From Acrasis kona (lineage: Eukaryota > Heterolobosea > Eutetramitea > Acrasida > Acrasidae), in the NCBI GenBank assembly GCA_026419775.2, contig JAOPGA020000806.1, forward strand, positions 1 through 64,000: DNA of 64,000 nucleotides. The letters run 5' to 3'. Position 1 is the first letter of the stretch. Every line of letters begins with the position of its first letter. Positions 11,587 through 20,492 of this stretch are shown here, piece after piece. The notes below the pieces were generated by a model that saw only the letters and a list, made by a program, of their open reading frames with translations, did not search any database and was not told the DNA's origin. The position numbers and the translations under genes were made by a program.

Positions 11587-11795
11587 TGATGTAAAATACT
11601 AAAGACACTAGAGTAAAGTAACACTCGTTAAGCTGTCAATATATTTCTAACTATTTATTCACATAGAGACTGAGCCCTTTTATACCTGGCTCGTCTCCTA
11701 TATTTATACAAACCTCTTTCTTATTATAATTATCTCCTTTGGTCTCTTCTGTAACCGGTAATATATATTCCTTACAGTATTATCCGATTACAACA
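11587..11795 (-). repeat. LTR (5' LTR of the element)
   Basis: 209 bases with TG...CA ends, matching 6091-6299. It carries the promoter side of the element, and the gag-like frame begins about 50 bases inside it. I could not recognise a classic TGG-type primer-binding site next to it. Confidence 0.9.
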
Positions 11796-11800
11796 ACAGA
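11796..11800. repeat. Target-site duplication, right copy (ACAGA)
   Basis: Identical to 6086-6090. This defines the right boundary of the retrotransposon. Confidence 0.85.
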
Positions 11801-12281
11801 CTTGTAATTTACTTGTTCATTTTTAGTTGACTTCTTTTTTGATTGATAGCTTTCCTTCTTTTCTGCAATTCTAATAGTCTCCACTATCGAAAAGCATGCC
11901 ACCATTGTTTTTGCTCATTGCCTCTAGTTTGTGACTCAAGGTCATCGCCACCATGATCTTGAAGGATTTTGAATCTTTTTCAGCGTTCAACTTTCGTAAG
12001 TGATGATCTAAACTGAGGAAATTGATTTTTTGTGCACCTGACTTGCATTCGTAACCTTCCACTATGTTATTTTTTGGTAGAATCTGGTAGACATCGCTAC
12101 TATTTGATTTGTCAAGCATCTGCAGATGAGAATTTCTATTGGTGATGGAGGGCAATATCTTTCCACGGAATTCTGCAGCGGTCACTGTTGCTATGTCACT
12201 GATTTCATCCAGATCATAATTCGACTGTAGAGGTTTTGCTGCGCTTGTGACCTTTGGTGGCAGGATGATTGTAGGATTCAT
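11801..12281 (-). pseudogene. 5' part of the host gene split by the LTR element
   Basis: The minus-strand ORF 11871-12281 (136 codons) starts MNPTIILPPKVTSAAKP and is a plausible N-terminal region, mostly hydrophilic, without signal peptide or membrane segment. After its stop another frame, rich in Lys, runs from a TTGCAG (possible splice acceptor) into the retrotransposon target site. It is in register with the open frame found beyond the element. The insertion therefore hit coding or near-coding sequence of a gene transcribed leftwards. The protein family is not recognised. Confidence 0.45.
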
Positions 12282-12684
12282 CTACAACTACTTTCTCTGA
12301 GAAGGTTTTAAAGAACGAAACAATTCCCCCCTCTTCACTTTCGTACTTTGAGATACTTTGTACGTTGCTTCTAGGAGCCTCAGGATTCGTACTGCGTAGT
12401 TAAATCAGATGGTAGCATGCGATCCATTTGGTTGAAAATGATAGCTAACCTCCACACAAGATGCGACAACAGCGATATGACTGTTAGGTATACAAACTGG
12501 ATGCCATTAAAAGATAAACATATTATGTGGTAAAATAAATGTAGTTAAGAACATCAGTACAGCTATGCAGCGTAGAAATGTATTACCTTATTATGAAATT
12601 TGCATATAGCCTTAATGCATTGGTATTTTGTATATCAATTCACGTAAAATATTGTTCTTAAAAGATAACAAACTGTAATATAAT
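12282..12684. other. Intergenic, nothing identified
   Basis: AT-rich sequence upstream of the first tRNA gene. No open frame, repeat or RNA could be supported. It should include the promoter of the disrupted minus-strand gene. Confidence 0.4.
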
Positions 12685-12779
12685 GTTCGCTTATATCAGT
12701 TGGTATTTCTAATAATAGATAGCTGCTTTAACACTAAATATATCGGCAGAGGTCGTCGGTTCGATTCCGGCAGCGAATA
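12685..12779 (+). tRNA. tRNA-Val(AAC) with anticodon-loop intron and D-loop insert
   Basis: A full cloverleaf can be drawn by hand. Acceptor arm GTTCGCT pairs with AGCGAAT, discriminator A at 12779. T-arm GTCGG-TTCGATT-CCGGC. Anticodon stem CTGCT/GGCAG with loop TTAACA...C and anticodon AAC at 12730-12732. A 10-base intron (12734-12743) sits at the canonical 37/38 position. The D-arm TATC...GATA contains AGTTGGT, then 12 extra bases (12705-12716), then A. Removing them restores the standard D-loop AGTTGGTA. A T5 terminator follows at 12782-12786. The second copy at 14138 has the same mature sequence. Confidence 0.85.
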
Positions 12780-14137
12780 TGTTTTTACACTGATTTTAAT
12801 TGTCTTGGTAATGTGTGGGATGGTGTAGATGTATAAAAAAGTAAAAGTAAGGTAAATCCTTGAGGGTATAGTGTCATGTTATGTTATATATGTTATAATA
12901 TTTTCCTCATCGCATCAATGTACTTCGAGCATCTTCCATAGTGGTAGTTCCACGAGTGTATTTTGATGTTGATCCTGCGATTGTAATCGAGTGCCGAATG
13001 TTCGTCATAATTCCAATCATACAACGATCATGTTATCTGAAGAGTTGATTTGAGCTGGTTGTTGGACCATAAACGTCTCCTTGAAAGGTCGAATCGTGTC
13101 CATGTGGCCCGTGATGCGTTGTTAAAATTTGTTGGTCTTTTTGTCCTTCGATGGTATCTATGTTCGTCTGTGAGGACAGTTTTGAAGTCGTTCCGTTGTT
13201 ATTGATGTTGCATTGCTTTAGGGCTGTTGCTATAGGTATCGCGGCGGTTGATGGACGGTTGAAAACTCTGAATTATTAACTTTTTTACGTCTTTGATGTA
13301 GCCCCTAATTGATTTGTTCGTCGCAAGTACCGTGTGGTGGCTCTTCCAATAACATCTGGCACTAGAAGTTTATTTCATCTTCTTAGTAACGTCATCATCT
13401 TGATCTGCCTTGCTCACTTGAAGCCTGTATTGGAAGGAACAGTTTGCGTTGGGGCTGTTGTCCAGTACATTCCCCTACTTCCTTCGTAGGGTGTTTGACG
13501 TGCATTCCAAAGAAGGTCTCGTTCTCCTTCTTCCGAATATCATCAGTGTAATGCTCCGCTAGTGATGTCCAATTTCCTGTGATTTTTTGTCTGCCCGGGG
13601 ATTAGAGTCGTGGAGAATACTGTCTACTCATCCGTAGATCTCGAGCCTCTTACGACGGACGGTGTTAGTTCGATCGATTCTATTACGTCGACACTGGGTG
13701 TGTATTGATTCCTCGGTGGGTTGAGTCCGGCGATTTTGATCAGACATCGTGGTTGATACACCTTTTGAGTGTCCTACAGTTTACTACCCTAGAAAGCCTA
13801 ATCCTAATGGACTTGGAGCTCATGCGATAATGATAGTCACACAGACAATGAAGATGAAGCAAGGTTAATGTACATCGCACAATGTCAAATACATTCTAAC
13901 CAGCACTAATTCCAACATCGAGATGCTTGTATATATAATACATGATTATGAGAAATGCCAATATCATTACCACGACAACCAATACAACGGCTATTGTGTT
14001 CATGTTTCGTGAAGGATATATTTCTTTTGAAATCAATCACATTTTTAACCCTTTGTATAATCACACTCCAACCACATTCATCATTATCTTTTCGATTTTA
14101 ATCATATGAAGCAACATTTTCTACAATCAACATGGAT
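12780..14137 (-). other. No intact gene; minus-strand coding remnants
   Basis: This 1.36 kb stretch has no ORF above 60 codons with a start, yet the minus strand shows protein-like pieces. The clearest lies at about 13590-13395, where one frame stays open for roughly 60 codons and includes an A-E-H-Y-T-D-D-I-R-K-K-E-N-E-T-F-F-G segment. Others lie at about 13330-13210 and 13160-13040. GC content is visibly higher between 13.0 and 13.9 kb than in the flanks. It looks like a decayed gene or transposon of unknown family. I could not find terminal repeats. Confidence 0.3.
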
Positions 14138-14237
14138 GTTCGCTTATATCAGTTGGTCAAAATCTAATATTAGATAGCTGCTTTAACATATAAATGGAAA
14201 TCGGCAGAGGTCGTCGGTTCGATTCCGGCAGCGAATA
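14138..14237 (+). tRNA. tRNA-Val(AAC), second copy, with anticodon-loop intron and D-loop insert
   Basis: The mature part is identical to the first copy: acceptor, D-stem, anticodon stem and T-arm all match, anticodon AAC at 14185-14187. The anticodon-loop intron is 13 bases (14189-14201), different in sequence and length from the 10-base one in copy 1. The D-loop insert is 14 bases (14158-14171), again different, and ends in a palindrome TCTAATATTAGA that overlaps the 3' side of the D-stem. A T5 run follows (14240-14244). Differences between copies fall only in the two inserts. Confidence 0.85.
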
Positions 14238-14299
14238 TATTTTTATAAATAGACGTTGTTGATATCATCACTCGCAATCACTTGCGTTGGATAGACTAA

Positions 14300-14452
14300 T
14301 CAAGTAATATCTGTGGTTGGCATCGATTCCTCCACCTCTTCCACCACGGCGAGTCTCACGGATGTAACCTTCTTCAAAAGCTCGGCGACACCAATGACAG
14401 AGCGATTCTGATCATCAATATTAAAATCGGTTTTCATGTAATCCAAAGCCAG
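14300..14452 (-). pseudogene. Orphan 3' exon of an unidentified gene
   Basis: On the minus strand a strong acceptor (TTATGTTGCAG) is followed by 50 open codons ending in TGA. The peptide contains D-Y-M-K-T-D-F-N-I-D-D-Q-N-R and a helical A-E-L-L-K-K-V-T-S-V-R-L stretch, which reads like a real C-terminus. Upstream on the same strand, about 14620-14500, another open piece (F-K-L-L-H-S-R-I-C-N-I-F-L-E-F) may be an earlier exon, but no joinable donor was found. It could be the tail of a degraded gene. Family not recognised. Confidence 0.35.
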
Positions 14453-14946
14453 CTGCAACATAAGATTTCAAATACTCCCAACGCTGTTACTAATTCTATC
14501 CACGAATATGTGCACTGTTCTTCTCTTGTTTCACAAAATTATCTAAAGGTTTACCTTTGCTAAATTCTAAAAATATATTACAGATTCTTGAATGCAACAA
14601 TTTGAAATGGCACTCAACATGCATGTATCATAAATAACTTCTTGAATGATTCTCAGCTTTTACCATCCATAGGGGAAAGCTAATGTCCTTAGGGGAAAGG
14701 GTATACCAAAATGCAGTACCTGTATTGGTTTGAAAAGTTTTCTAATGCGTATAACGTTACATATCTTGTACCACCAACAGTGTTCGGTATTACATTACCG
14801 ACGGTATACCAGCAACAACTCAAATTTATGTTTTTATTTTGAACATTCTATCCATGACTAATTGGATCACATCGATAGTGCTGAATATCGAGGCGTTTCT
14901 CAAAAGGAGTTTTATTGTAATAGTCAACAAATTTCTTTTATTAGAA

Positions 14947-15239
14947 ATGGTTCAAAGAGCCACAGACAGCGGATTAGTTTATACAATACAGAAATGGTTT
15001 TGGGCAGTGTTCAATTTTATAGCTTTATTCTTCAGTAGTTTGAATCCCGCGAGTGAGAGTTACAAAAATGTTGATAGAATTAAAGGAACAACTTTTGTTG
15101 GAAGAACATCAGGAACTAGCGGTGGGTCTGGTGGTCCTAAGCCGCCTGGACGTCCAATGGGACGTGTAACACATTGTTGTAAGTACAAAAACACACATTA
15201 AATTACAACAACATTTTAGCGACTGGAACTTGAGGATAA
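14947..15239 (+). CDS. SELENOK: Selenoprotein K-like protein, TGA-encoded selenocysteine
   Basis: The conceptual protein has 83 residues in two exons (14947-15178, 15220-15239; intron GTAAGT...TTTTAG of 41 bases). It begins MVQRATDSGL and has one membrane segment (W-F-W-A-V-F-N-F-I-A-L-F-F) followed by a Gly/Pro-rich tail with P-P-G-R-P-M-G-R-V. That is the SelK/SelG layout: short lumenal N-terminus, one helix, then G-P-P-G...MGR. After splicing the reading is S-T-G-T-TGA-G-TAA. SelK family members end in G-G-U-G, so TGA at 15231-15233 is best read as Sec. SelK is an ER membrane protein linked to ER-associated degradation and palmitoylation partners. The ATG at 14839 is in frame, but 14947 fits the family's N-terminus. 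A candidate SECIS lies 64 bases past the stop. Confidence 0.75.
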
Positions 15240-15284
15240 TTTCCCTACATCTCTGGATAGACACTTTATAAAGACTTGTCGTTT

Positions 15285-15365
15285 GTGAGGACTAAACTTT
15301 AAATGACGTTAGTGCATCGAAACAATTCTCATTGGATCACTTGACTGAGGATGTGACGGGACTAC
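15285..15365 (+). promoter_or_regulatory. Candidate SECIS element (type II) of the SelK-like gene
   Basis: Core ATGA at 15303-15306 and GA at 15347-15348 give the tandem G.A/A.G quartet. Helix II forms from GTTAGTG against CACTTGAC (one bulge) and ATC against GAT. The unpaired AAA lies at 15320-15322, 13 bases after ATGA. Above it a small extra stem CAAT/ATTG closes a TCTC loop, the hallmark of form II. Helix I below the quartet looks weak. It was folded by hand only. Confidence 0.65.
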
Positions 15366-15413
15366 AAATGATTACTTTAAAAAGTAGAGATTAGGGACCA
15401 AATAAAGTCTTGT

Positions 15414-18400
15414 TTATTGTACTTGCGGTGTGAAGTATACTCTTGGTATAGCCGACAACATGTTCTGATTCTTGGCTAAGAACACAATTAATTCTCTTTC
15501 AACAACTTTTCTTGTTTCACTGGAAATCTTTTTTGGTAAATTGGACAATGCCTCGGACGCATCCAATCTTTCAATCTCGCCCTTCTTTAAAGAGGACATT
15601 ATAGAATCAGCTATCATTGTAACCTCCTCATTTCCTTCAATTAGTTCCGAACGTAACTTCTCACGGAACTTTGCGAATTGGTCACAAAATAGACATACTG
15701 CCCAGTTTTGCTCCAAAAATTCAATCAAGTCGGGGATGAGGCCCTCTTTGTATCTTCCTAACATGTTGTTGCAGTAACTTGCGGGGAGACCTGTCAACGA
15801 GGCCAGGTTGCCTGCAGGTACCGGCTCATTTCCCAAGTACATGATGCTGTCAATCTTTCCTGTTGATTCGTTGACATAAATGGATGTATATCTATGATTT
15901 GAGTCTACCGTGTTGATCTTCTCGTCATCACATTGCAAACTGCCAACGTCAGTATATATTTGTATGCACTTGTTGGGATCAAAGTTAACAATCTTGGACT
16001 GGAAATAGTAGTCTCGGTTCGGGAGTTGGAATTGGGTAATGAGGTTTTCCGTGAATTTGGGAATCTCTTTTTCATCACCCTGGTTGTACTCGGTTTCTAT
16101 TCCGAGCGCGGCGAGCAACGAATGAGTTAATTTGAATCCAACTTCAATTGAGCTCACATTCTCCATAGGTTCGCTAACGCCGAAGCGACGAGAAAATTTG
16201 GTGAGGGGCCCTGCTGCGAATCTAAAATTGTTAGTAGTGGTGTTAAATTCACATACATGCAAGGGTCAGTTGTTTTAAAACTTGGTTCGACAATAAGCCT
16301 ACCGTCAAACACAAGACTTTGTCTATAAATGGTGGCCAGTAATCTCTCGTCTACATCTTTGTCATTGCAATTGATCAAAAGGCTACAAGCTGTTTCTAAA
16401 AGTCTCTTTCTGAGTTTTGTACCCTCTGCTTGTTGGACTCCTGCTTTGGCTGCTGGTGGAACATTATTAAAATAAATCTTTGTAAGCATCCCATTCTCCT
16501 CAACTCCGAAATTTGCCAAAACGTAGTTCTTGTATGTACGAATGCCTAGATTGTCCATAATAATATCTACCTTGGCTTCAATATTAGGGTCGTCAATCCC
16601 AGTTCCTTGAGGGAAGCACATCATAATTTTTGAGCACGGGACTTCAATCTCATTGACAAGTGTATATACTGTGCAGAAAGCATCCAACGTGGAGCCGTAA
16701 ACAAGAATCTTGCTCAATTCATCTTCATATTGTAAAACATTACTACAAACGTCCCTCACTCTGTCAAGAGTTTCTTCATCAGCGCACCTCAAGTCAAGGA
16801 TACCATAATGCGGATAGTTATCAAGTGATGTAATAGAACTTGATAATTTGTAGTTCCGAGAACAAGTTAGTATTAAATAATCGTACAGGACAAGGTAGGA
16901 AAGAGTGGAAATTTTCATCTTCCACTTCATAGATAACCCTCTTGTCCTTCCTTTCGATTTCTACCATTCTTCCTTTCGTCCTGCTTATATTGGGTAATTC
17001 AAGAAGCAGGTTAACCACGTCATTATCCAGCTCATCACTTGATTTGTGATGGAACGGAGATGTATTTTGCTCTTTTGTTCCTGGATAGATCAGGCAGATG
17101 TTACTGAAATATAAAAATGGCATCTAATATTATGCAATCACTACAAAAAGACTACTTACTGTAACCATTGTTTTTATCAGGCTAAGTCCGGTCAAACTAG
17201 CCCCAACTACAACAATTCTACTATGGACTTCTGTCTTGAACTCACTTAATAACTTGGTGCTTATGCAGTACAAACTATTGAACTGGGTTGTTCTATATCT
17301 TCCTTTGATTTGAATCCTAATAATGAGAAAATTATTGCTTTCTATTAACATACTGTCTTTTAGGTTTACACCACACCATTTCTTTATTCAAGGTGTGGTC
17401 AGGCTTAGTATCGTCTTTAGTGTTTCCATAAAAAAGAACATTTGCATTTTTATAATTCATTATTTCCTATTGATGGTTAGTAGATATCTGTATTGTACAA
17501 TACCCTTAGATAAACTCTAGACAAATTAGCATATCGAGCATCTATCCACCATGCTCTTATGCAGGAGCACGGTCCTCTAGACTCTACTTCAAAATATCGC
17601 TTTAGCTCATATTGATTGATGTCATCCCTCAGCACACAAACTCCAACTACAGTTTGATTATTTTCATCAAACATACTTAGTACATCATACGAGCTGCCTT
17701 CTGTAGTGATGTATTCGGCTAGAACTGGTTGTAGAGTGGATAGCTATCATAAAATGAGTAAATGTCAAGAGATCAAAATACCTCTTCTTGTTTCTCCCGC
17801 AGTAGCCCCTCAATATCCTCTTTACTCGACTTTTTTACAGCTGCCTTAGCAAAAAAGGCTGATCTTGGTATGATGTGGAGAGCTTCAGCTGTTTGACACT
17901 GGTCAGCAGGAGAGACGTACATGAACTCGTTCACTAATGGGTGGGATGACTCATGGAATGGCAGCTTGATGATGGCATAGTCTAAACTCAGACTTTCAAA
18001 TAGTTTAAAAGCATGCTATATACTTGGTTATTGAAGAGAACAATTTGTACAATTACCTCTACAAACATTCTGCTTCTGTCAATGAAATCAGGCCGAACAA
18101 AAAAGAGTGTAACTTGGAAACAGTTTGAAGTAATTTCTCCCTGGTCATTGAGTTTGAAGAAGGATTCAAAGTCTCCAAGTATGAAGTCATTTGCAAGTGA
18201 ATAGACATCTGTGGTAACAGACACGGACATTATACCCACAAACTCGTCCCCACACTACATTTAGTCAATGTGCCACTCGAAAGTTACTTACAGTTCCGAT
18301 AATAATTTTGTTGTATTCGTCTTGTTTATGAAGGAGTTCAGCGATGTAAAACTCTCCATCCACCTTTAGAGAAGTCAAATTACTGAATTGTGTAAGGTAT

Positions 18401-18939
18401 AGAATGTCGTCGTTATCTTCTACTTTGCCCTGTCTGGTACTCATAACATTCGTGTAATCTCTTCTATCACAAACTTTGAAGCTACTTTCGTTATGAAAAT
18501 CTAGTATGGGGAAATATGTTGAAGCAATGCCCTCTCTCTTCTCAAAAAGTATGTGATCAACCTCTGGCAGGGTGGTGAAGAGAGTTCTAAAAATCTCGCT
18601 TCTGACTTTGGTTTTGTGGAGTGGCTCAGCTTTGAACAATGTGAGCCATAAATGTTTCCTAACATCGTTGTATTTCGAGTTACGAACTGCTTCAATTAAT
18701 TTAGGAGAATTTGTATTCGGTCGACAGTGAAAAGCTGCAAATCCCAAGATGCTTGAATCCGATTCGTCAATAGCGACCACGCCCAGGTATGATGTTTCTA
18801 TTAATGTGTCTATATTGTAGTAGCCAAATTGTTTGCTCAAGTTATAACCATCTTCTCCAATCAGTCCTATAATGTAGTGTTCGTCATCTGTGGTGGCTCT
18901 CCTAACAGAGATTTGTGTCGTGTCGTCTGCATCATCCAT
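15414..18939 (-). CDS. CFAP61: CFAP61-like axonemal protein
   Basis: Eight exons encode about 1,087 residues: 18292-18939, 18057-18254, 17782-18015, 17504-17743, 17354-17466, 17160-17316, 16257-17123, 15414-16221. Introns are 35-41 bases. The N-terminal part looks like the acetyltransferase-like region (S-V-R-R-A-T-T-D-D-E; S-I-L-G-F-A-A-F). The middle holds a Rossmann-type V-V-V-G-A-S-L-T-G, then F-S-N-I-C-L-I-Y-P-G and Y-D-Y-L-I-L. The C-terminal part has T-T-D-P-C-I-F-A-A-G-P-L-T-K. This order fits CFAP61 (FAP61), part of the calmodulin- and spoke-associated complex at the base of radial spoke 3 in motile cilia. Near 16880 the exon needs one base fewer to stay in frame, the only irregularity. 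Start: ATG at 18939 leaves 55 bases to the divergent gene; an in-frame ATG at 19005 would overlap it. Confidence 0.8.
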
Positions 18940-18994
18940 CGTGTATTTTGGCGGGAGCTGAATGTTTTGTTTGTAATCAGATCTCGCAACTCGA

Positions 18995-19375
18995 ATGGGG
19001 AACAATTACAGTGGAAAGATTATCAATCTAACGACGCACACAATACAACTTTATGAACATATCATTGTTTCTGGTAATTTGGTCTCTATAAACAAGGATG
19101 TAATAGTGCCAATGAACTCTGATCCTATCGAACGTAAGTATTTGTTTAGATAACTATTCATCAAGGTAGTTTTTGTATGTAAGGGTTCAGCTTCCTCAAA
19201 GAACTGCCTTTTCCAAGGTTCATTCTTTTATCAAATGATACCAAGCGAATTGTCCACTGATAAATTGGACAAAATACATTTGTTCGAGGTTAACTGTCAC
19301 GTCTACTCAGACCCTAATATGAACGTTCTACAAATCTCGCCAGTAGAGGAACACAACAAAGGAGTGCCAAATTGA
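18995..19375 (+). CDS. Small two-exon protein with N-myristoylation motif
   Basis: Exons 18995-19133 and 19191-19375 (57-base intron GTAAGT...TTCAG) encode 107 residues with no frame problem. It starts MGNNYS, which fits the N-myristoylation consensus: Gly2 and Ser6. The rest is mixed beta-rich sequence with two cysteines and no membrane segment. I do not recognise the family. A lipid-anchored peripheral membrane protein is the inference. It diverges from CFAP61 with about 55 bases between the likely start codons, so the two probably share a promoter region. Confidence 0.55.
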
Positions 19376-19483
19376 TTTTCCCTTCAAAGTAAAGCAACCA
19401 AACATGTTAGATTTCAACTCAAGCTTTGGAATTTTAACGATTGCCTCAAAGACTAGAGGAGAATAAACATTTAAAAAATATTT

Positions 19484-20409
19484 TTATTTTGTCTTGAGAT
19501 AATTATTATAATGTTCGTACATTAACGGAGTTTGGATTTGATTCAGACACTGCCTCTCAAATTTCCCATCGGAAACATACAATACACGATCTGCATAACA
19601 TTCTACATCAGGATTATGAGTCACCATGATGCATGTTGTCATCTGGTTCAAATTAATGTTTAATAACAAGTCCATAATCTCCACAGTGTTTCTGGTGTCC
19701 AGATCACCAGTCGGCTCGTCTAAAAGTAAAATCTCCGGGTTGTTCGCGAGTGCTCTTGCAATTGTAACGCGTTGTTGTTCTCCACCAGATAACTCGCTCG
19801 GGAGATGGGTTATGCGATCCTCGAGTCCAACCATCTTTAAAAGTTCTTTTGCTCGCTTCCTCCTCTCTGTCCTGCTTAATTTCCCAATCAAAGTCATTGG
19901 CAATTCTACATTCTCGAACGCACTCATGGTTGCGATCAAATTAAATGTTTGAAACACGAACCCAATTTTGCGAAGACGTAGATCGGCTAGGTAATTGTCT
20001 GAAGACTCTTGTGTGACTGGCTCTCCCATAATTTCCAAAATGCCACCACTCGGTTTATCAATAGTTCCGATTATATCTTAAAAGTTGATAACGAAAACAC
20101 AAATGGTTACATACTCAATAGAGTTGTCTTTCCACCTCCACTAGGTCCTCTAATCATGACGAACTCTCCTCGTCTGATTCCATAAAACTCTGCATCATCA
20201 TGCAAGTTGATATCTTCAAGTGCGCGGACATTATCTGATCTGCCGGGTATTTTATAGTGCTTGAATATGTTCTGAACTGTCACGATTACTTCGCCTAGTT
20301 CTTTTTCAAATGGAAGTTCTGAGCTTAGTTTCTTTTCAGCATCAATTTGTTCTTGACTCTTATGAGATTTGAAATCCTCACTTCTGAACCATGACAGTAT
20401 CCTTGACAT
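19484..20409 (-). CDS. LolD/MacB-like ABC transporter ATPase subunit
   Basis: Two exons (20115-20409 and 19484-20076, intron 38 bases) give an ATP-binding cassette protein of about 295 residues without membrane segments. It has Walker A GPSGGGKTTL, the Q-loop V-F-Q-T-F-N-L, signature L-S-G-G-E-Q-Q-R-V, Walker B I-L-L-L-D-E-P-T-G-D-L-D and the H-loop V-T-H-N. The sequence around the signature and the Q-loop is of the LolD/MacB/FtsE type found mostly in bacteria and, in protists, as stand-alone ABC proteins (ABCH-like in Dictyostelium). A partner permease is expected but is not in this window. An in-frame ATG at 20478 would add 23 residues; M at 20409 (MSRILSWF) seems more natural. Confidence 0.8.
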
Positions 20410-20492
20410 ACTTTTGCTGTTGTCCGATGCGCTCCGATTACAATAAAAACATTCAAAATAAAAAGTGTTTCTAGCCAATTCATTTTATTGTT

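Larger units (their letters stand above)
6091..11795 (-). mobile_element. Ty3/gypsy-type LTR retrotransposon, recent insertion
   Basis: A 5.7 kb element bounded by two 209-base LTRs that begin TG and end CA and appear identical by eye, with a perfect ACAGA duplication outside. Inside, on the minus strand, come a gag-like ORF with a zinc knuckle and a pol region ordered protease, reverse transcriptase, RNase H, integrase. That order is the Ty3/gypsy (Metaviridae) order. Identical LTRs mean a very young insertion. The copy is nearly complete but does not look fully intact: pol seems to carry about one or two breaks. No envelope-like gene is seen. It landed inside a host gene transcribed in the same direction. 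Confidence 0.9.

Noticed and set aside
9900-11600. Plus-strand ORFs opposite the retrotransposon gag-like region (Ser-rich)
   Set aside because: Antisense of acidic, repetitive codons. No independent coding signs.
12705-12716. tRNA pseudogenes, because of the overlong D-loop
   Set aside because: Both copies keep perfect acceptor, anticodon and T stems and identical mature sequence, with terminators. Decay would scatter changes and not confine them to two loop windows.
15231-15233. TGA of the SelK-like gene as an ordinary stop
   Set aside because: Family position, the following Gly-stop and a SECIS-like fold in the right place favour Sec, although no experiment is available here.
16885-16903. 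A 19-base intron (GTTATC...GAAG) to fix the CFAP61 frame
   Set aside because: Far shorter than any other intron in the window, and it would remove residues that match the family. A one-base error fits better.
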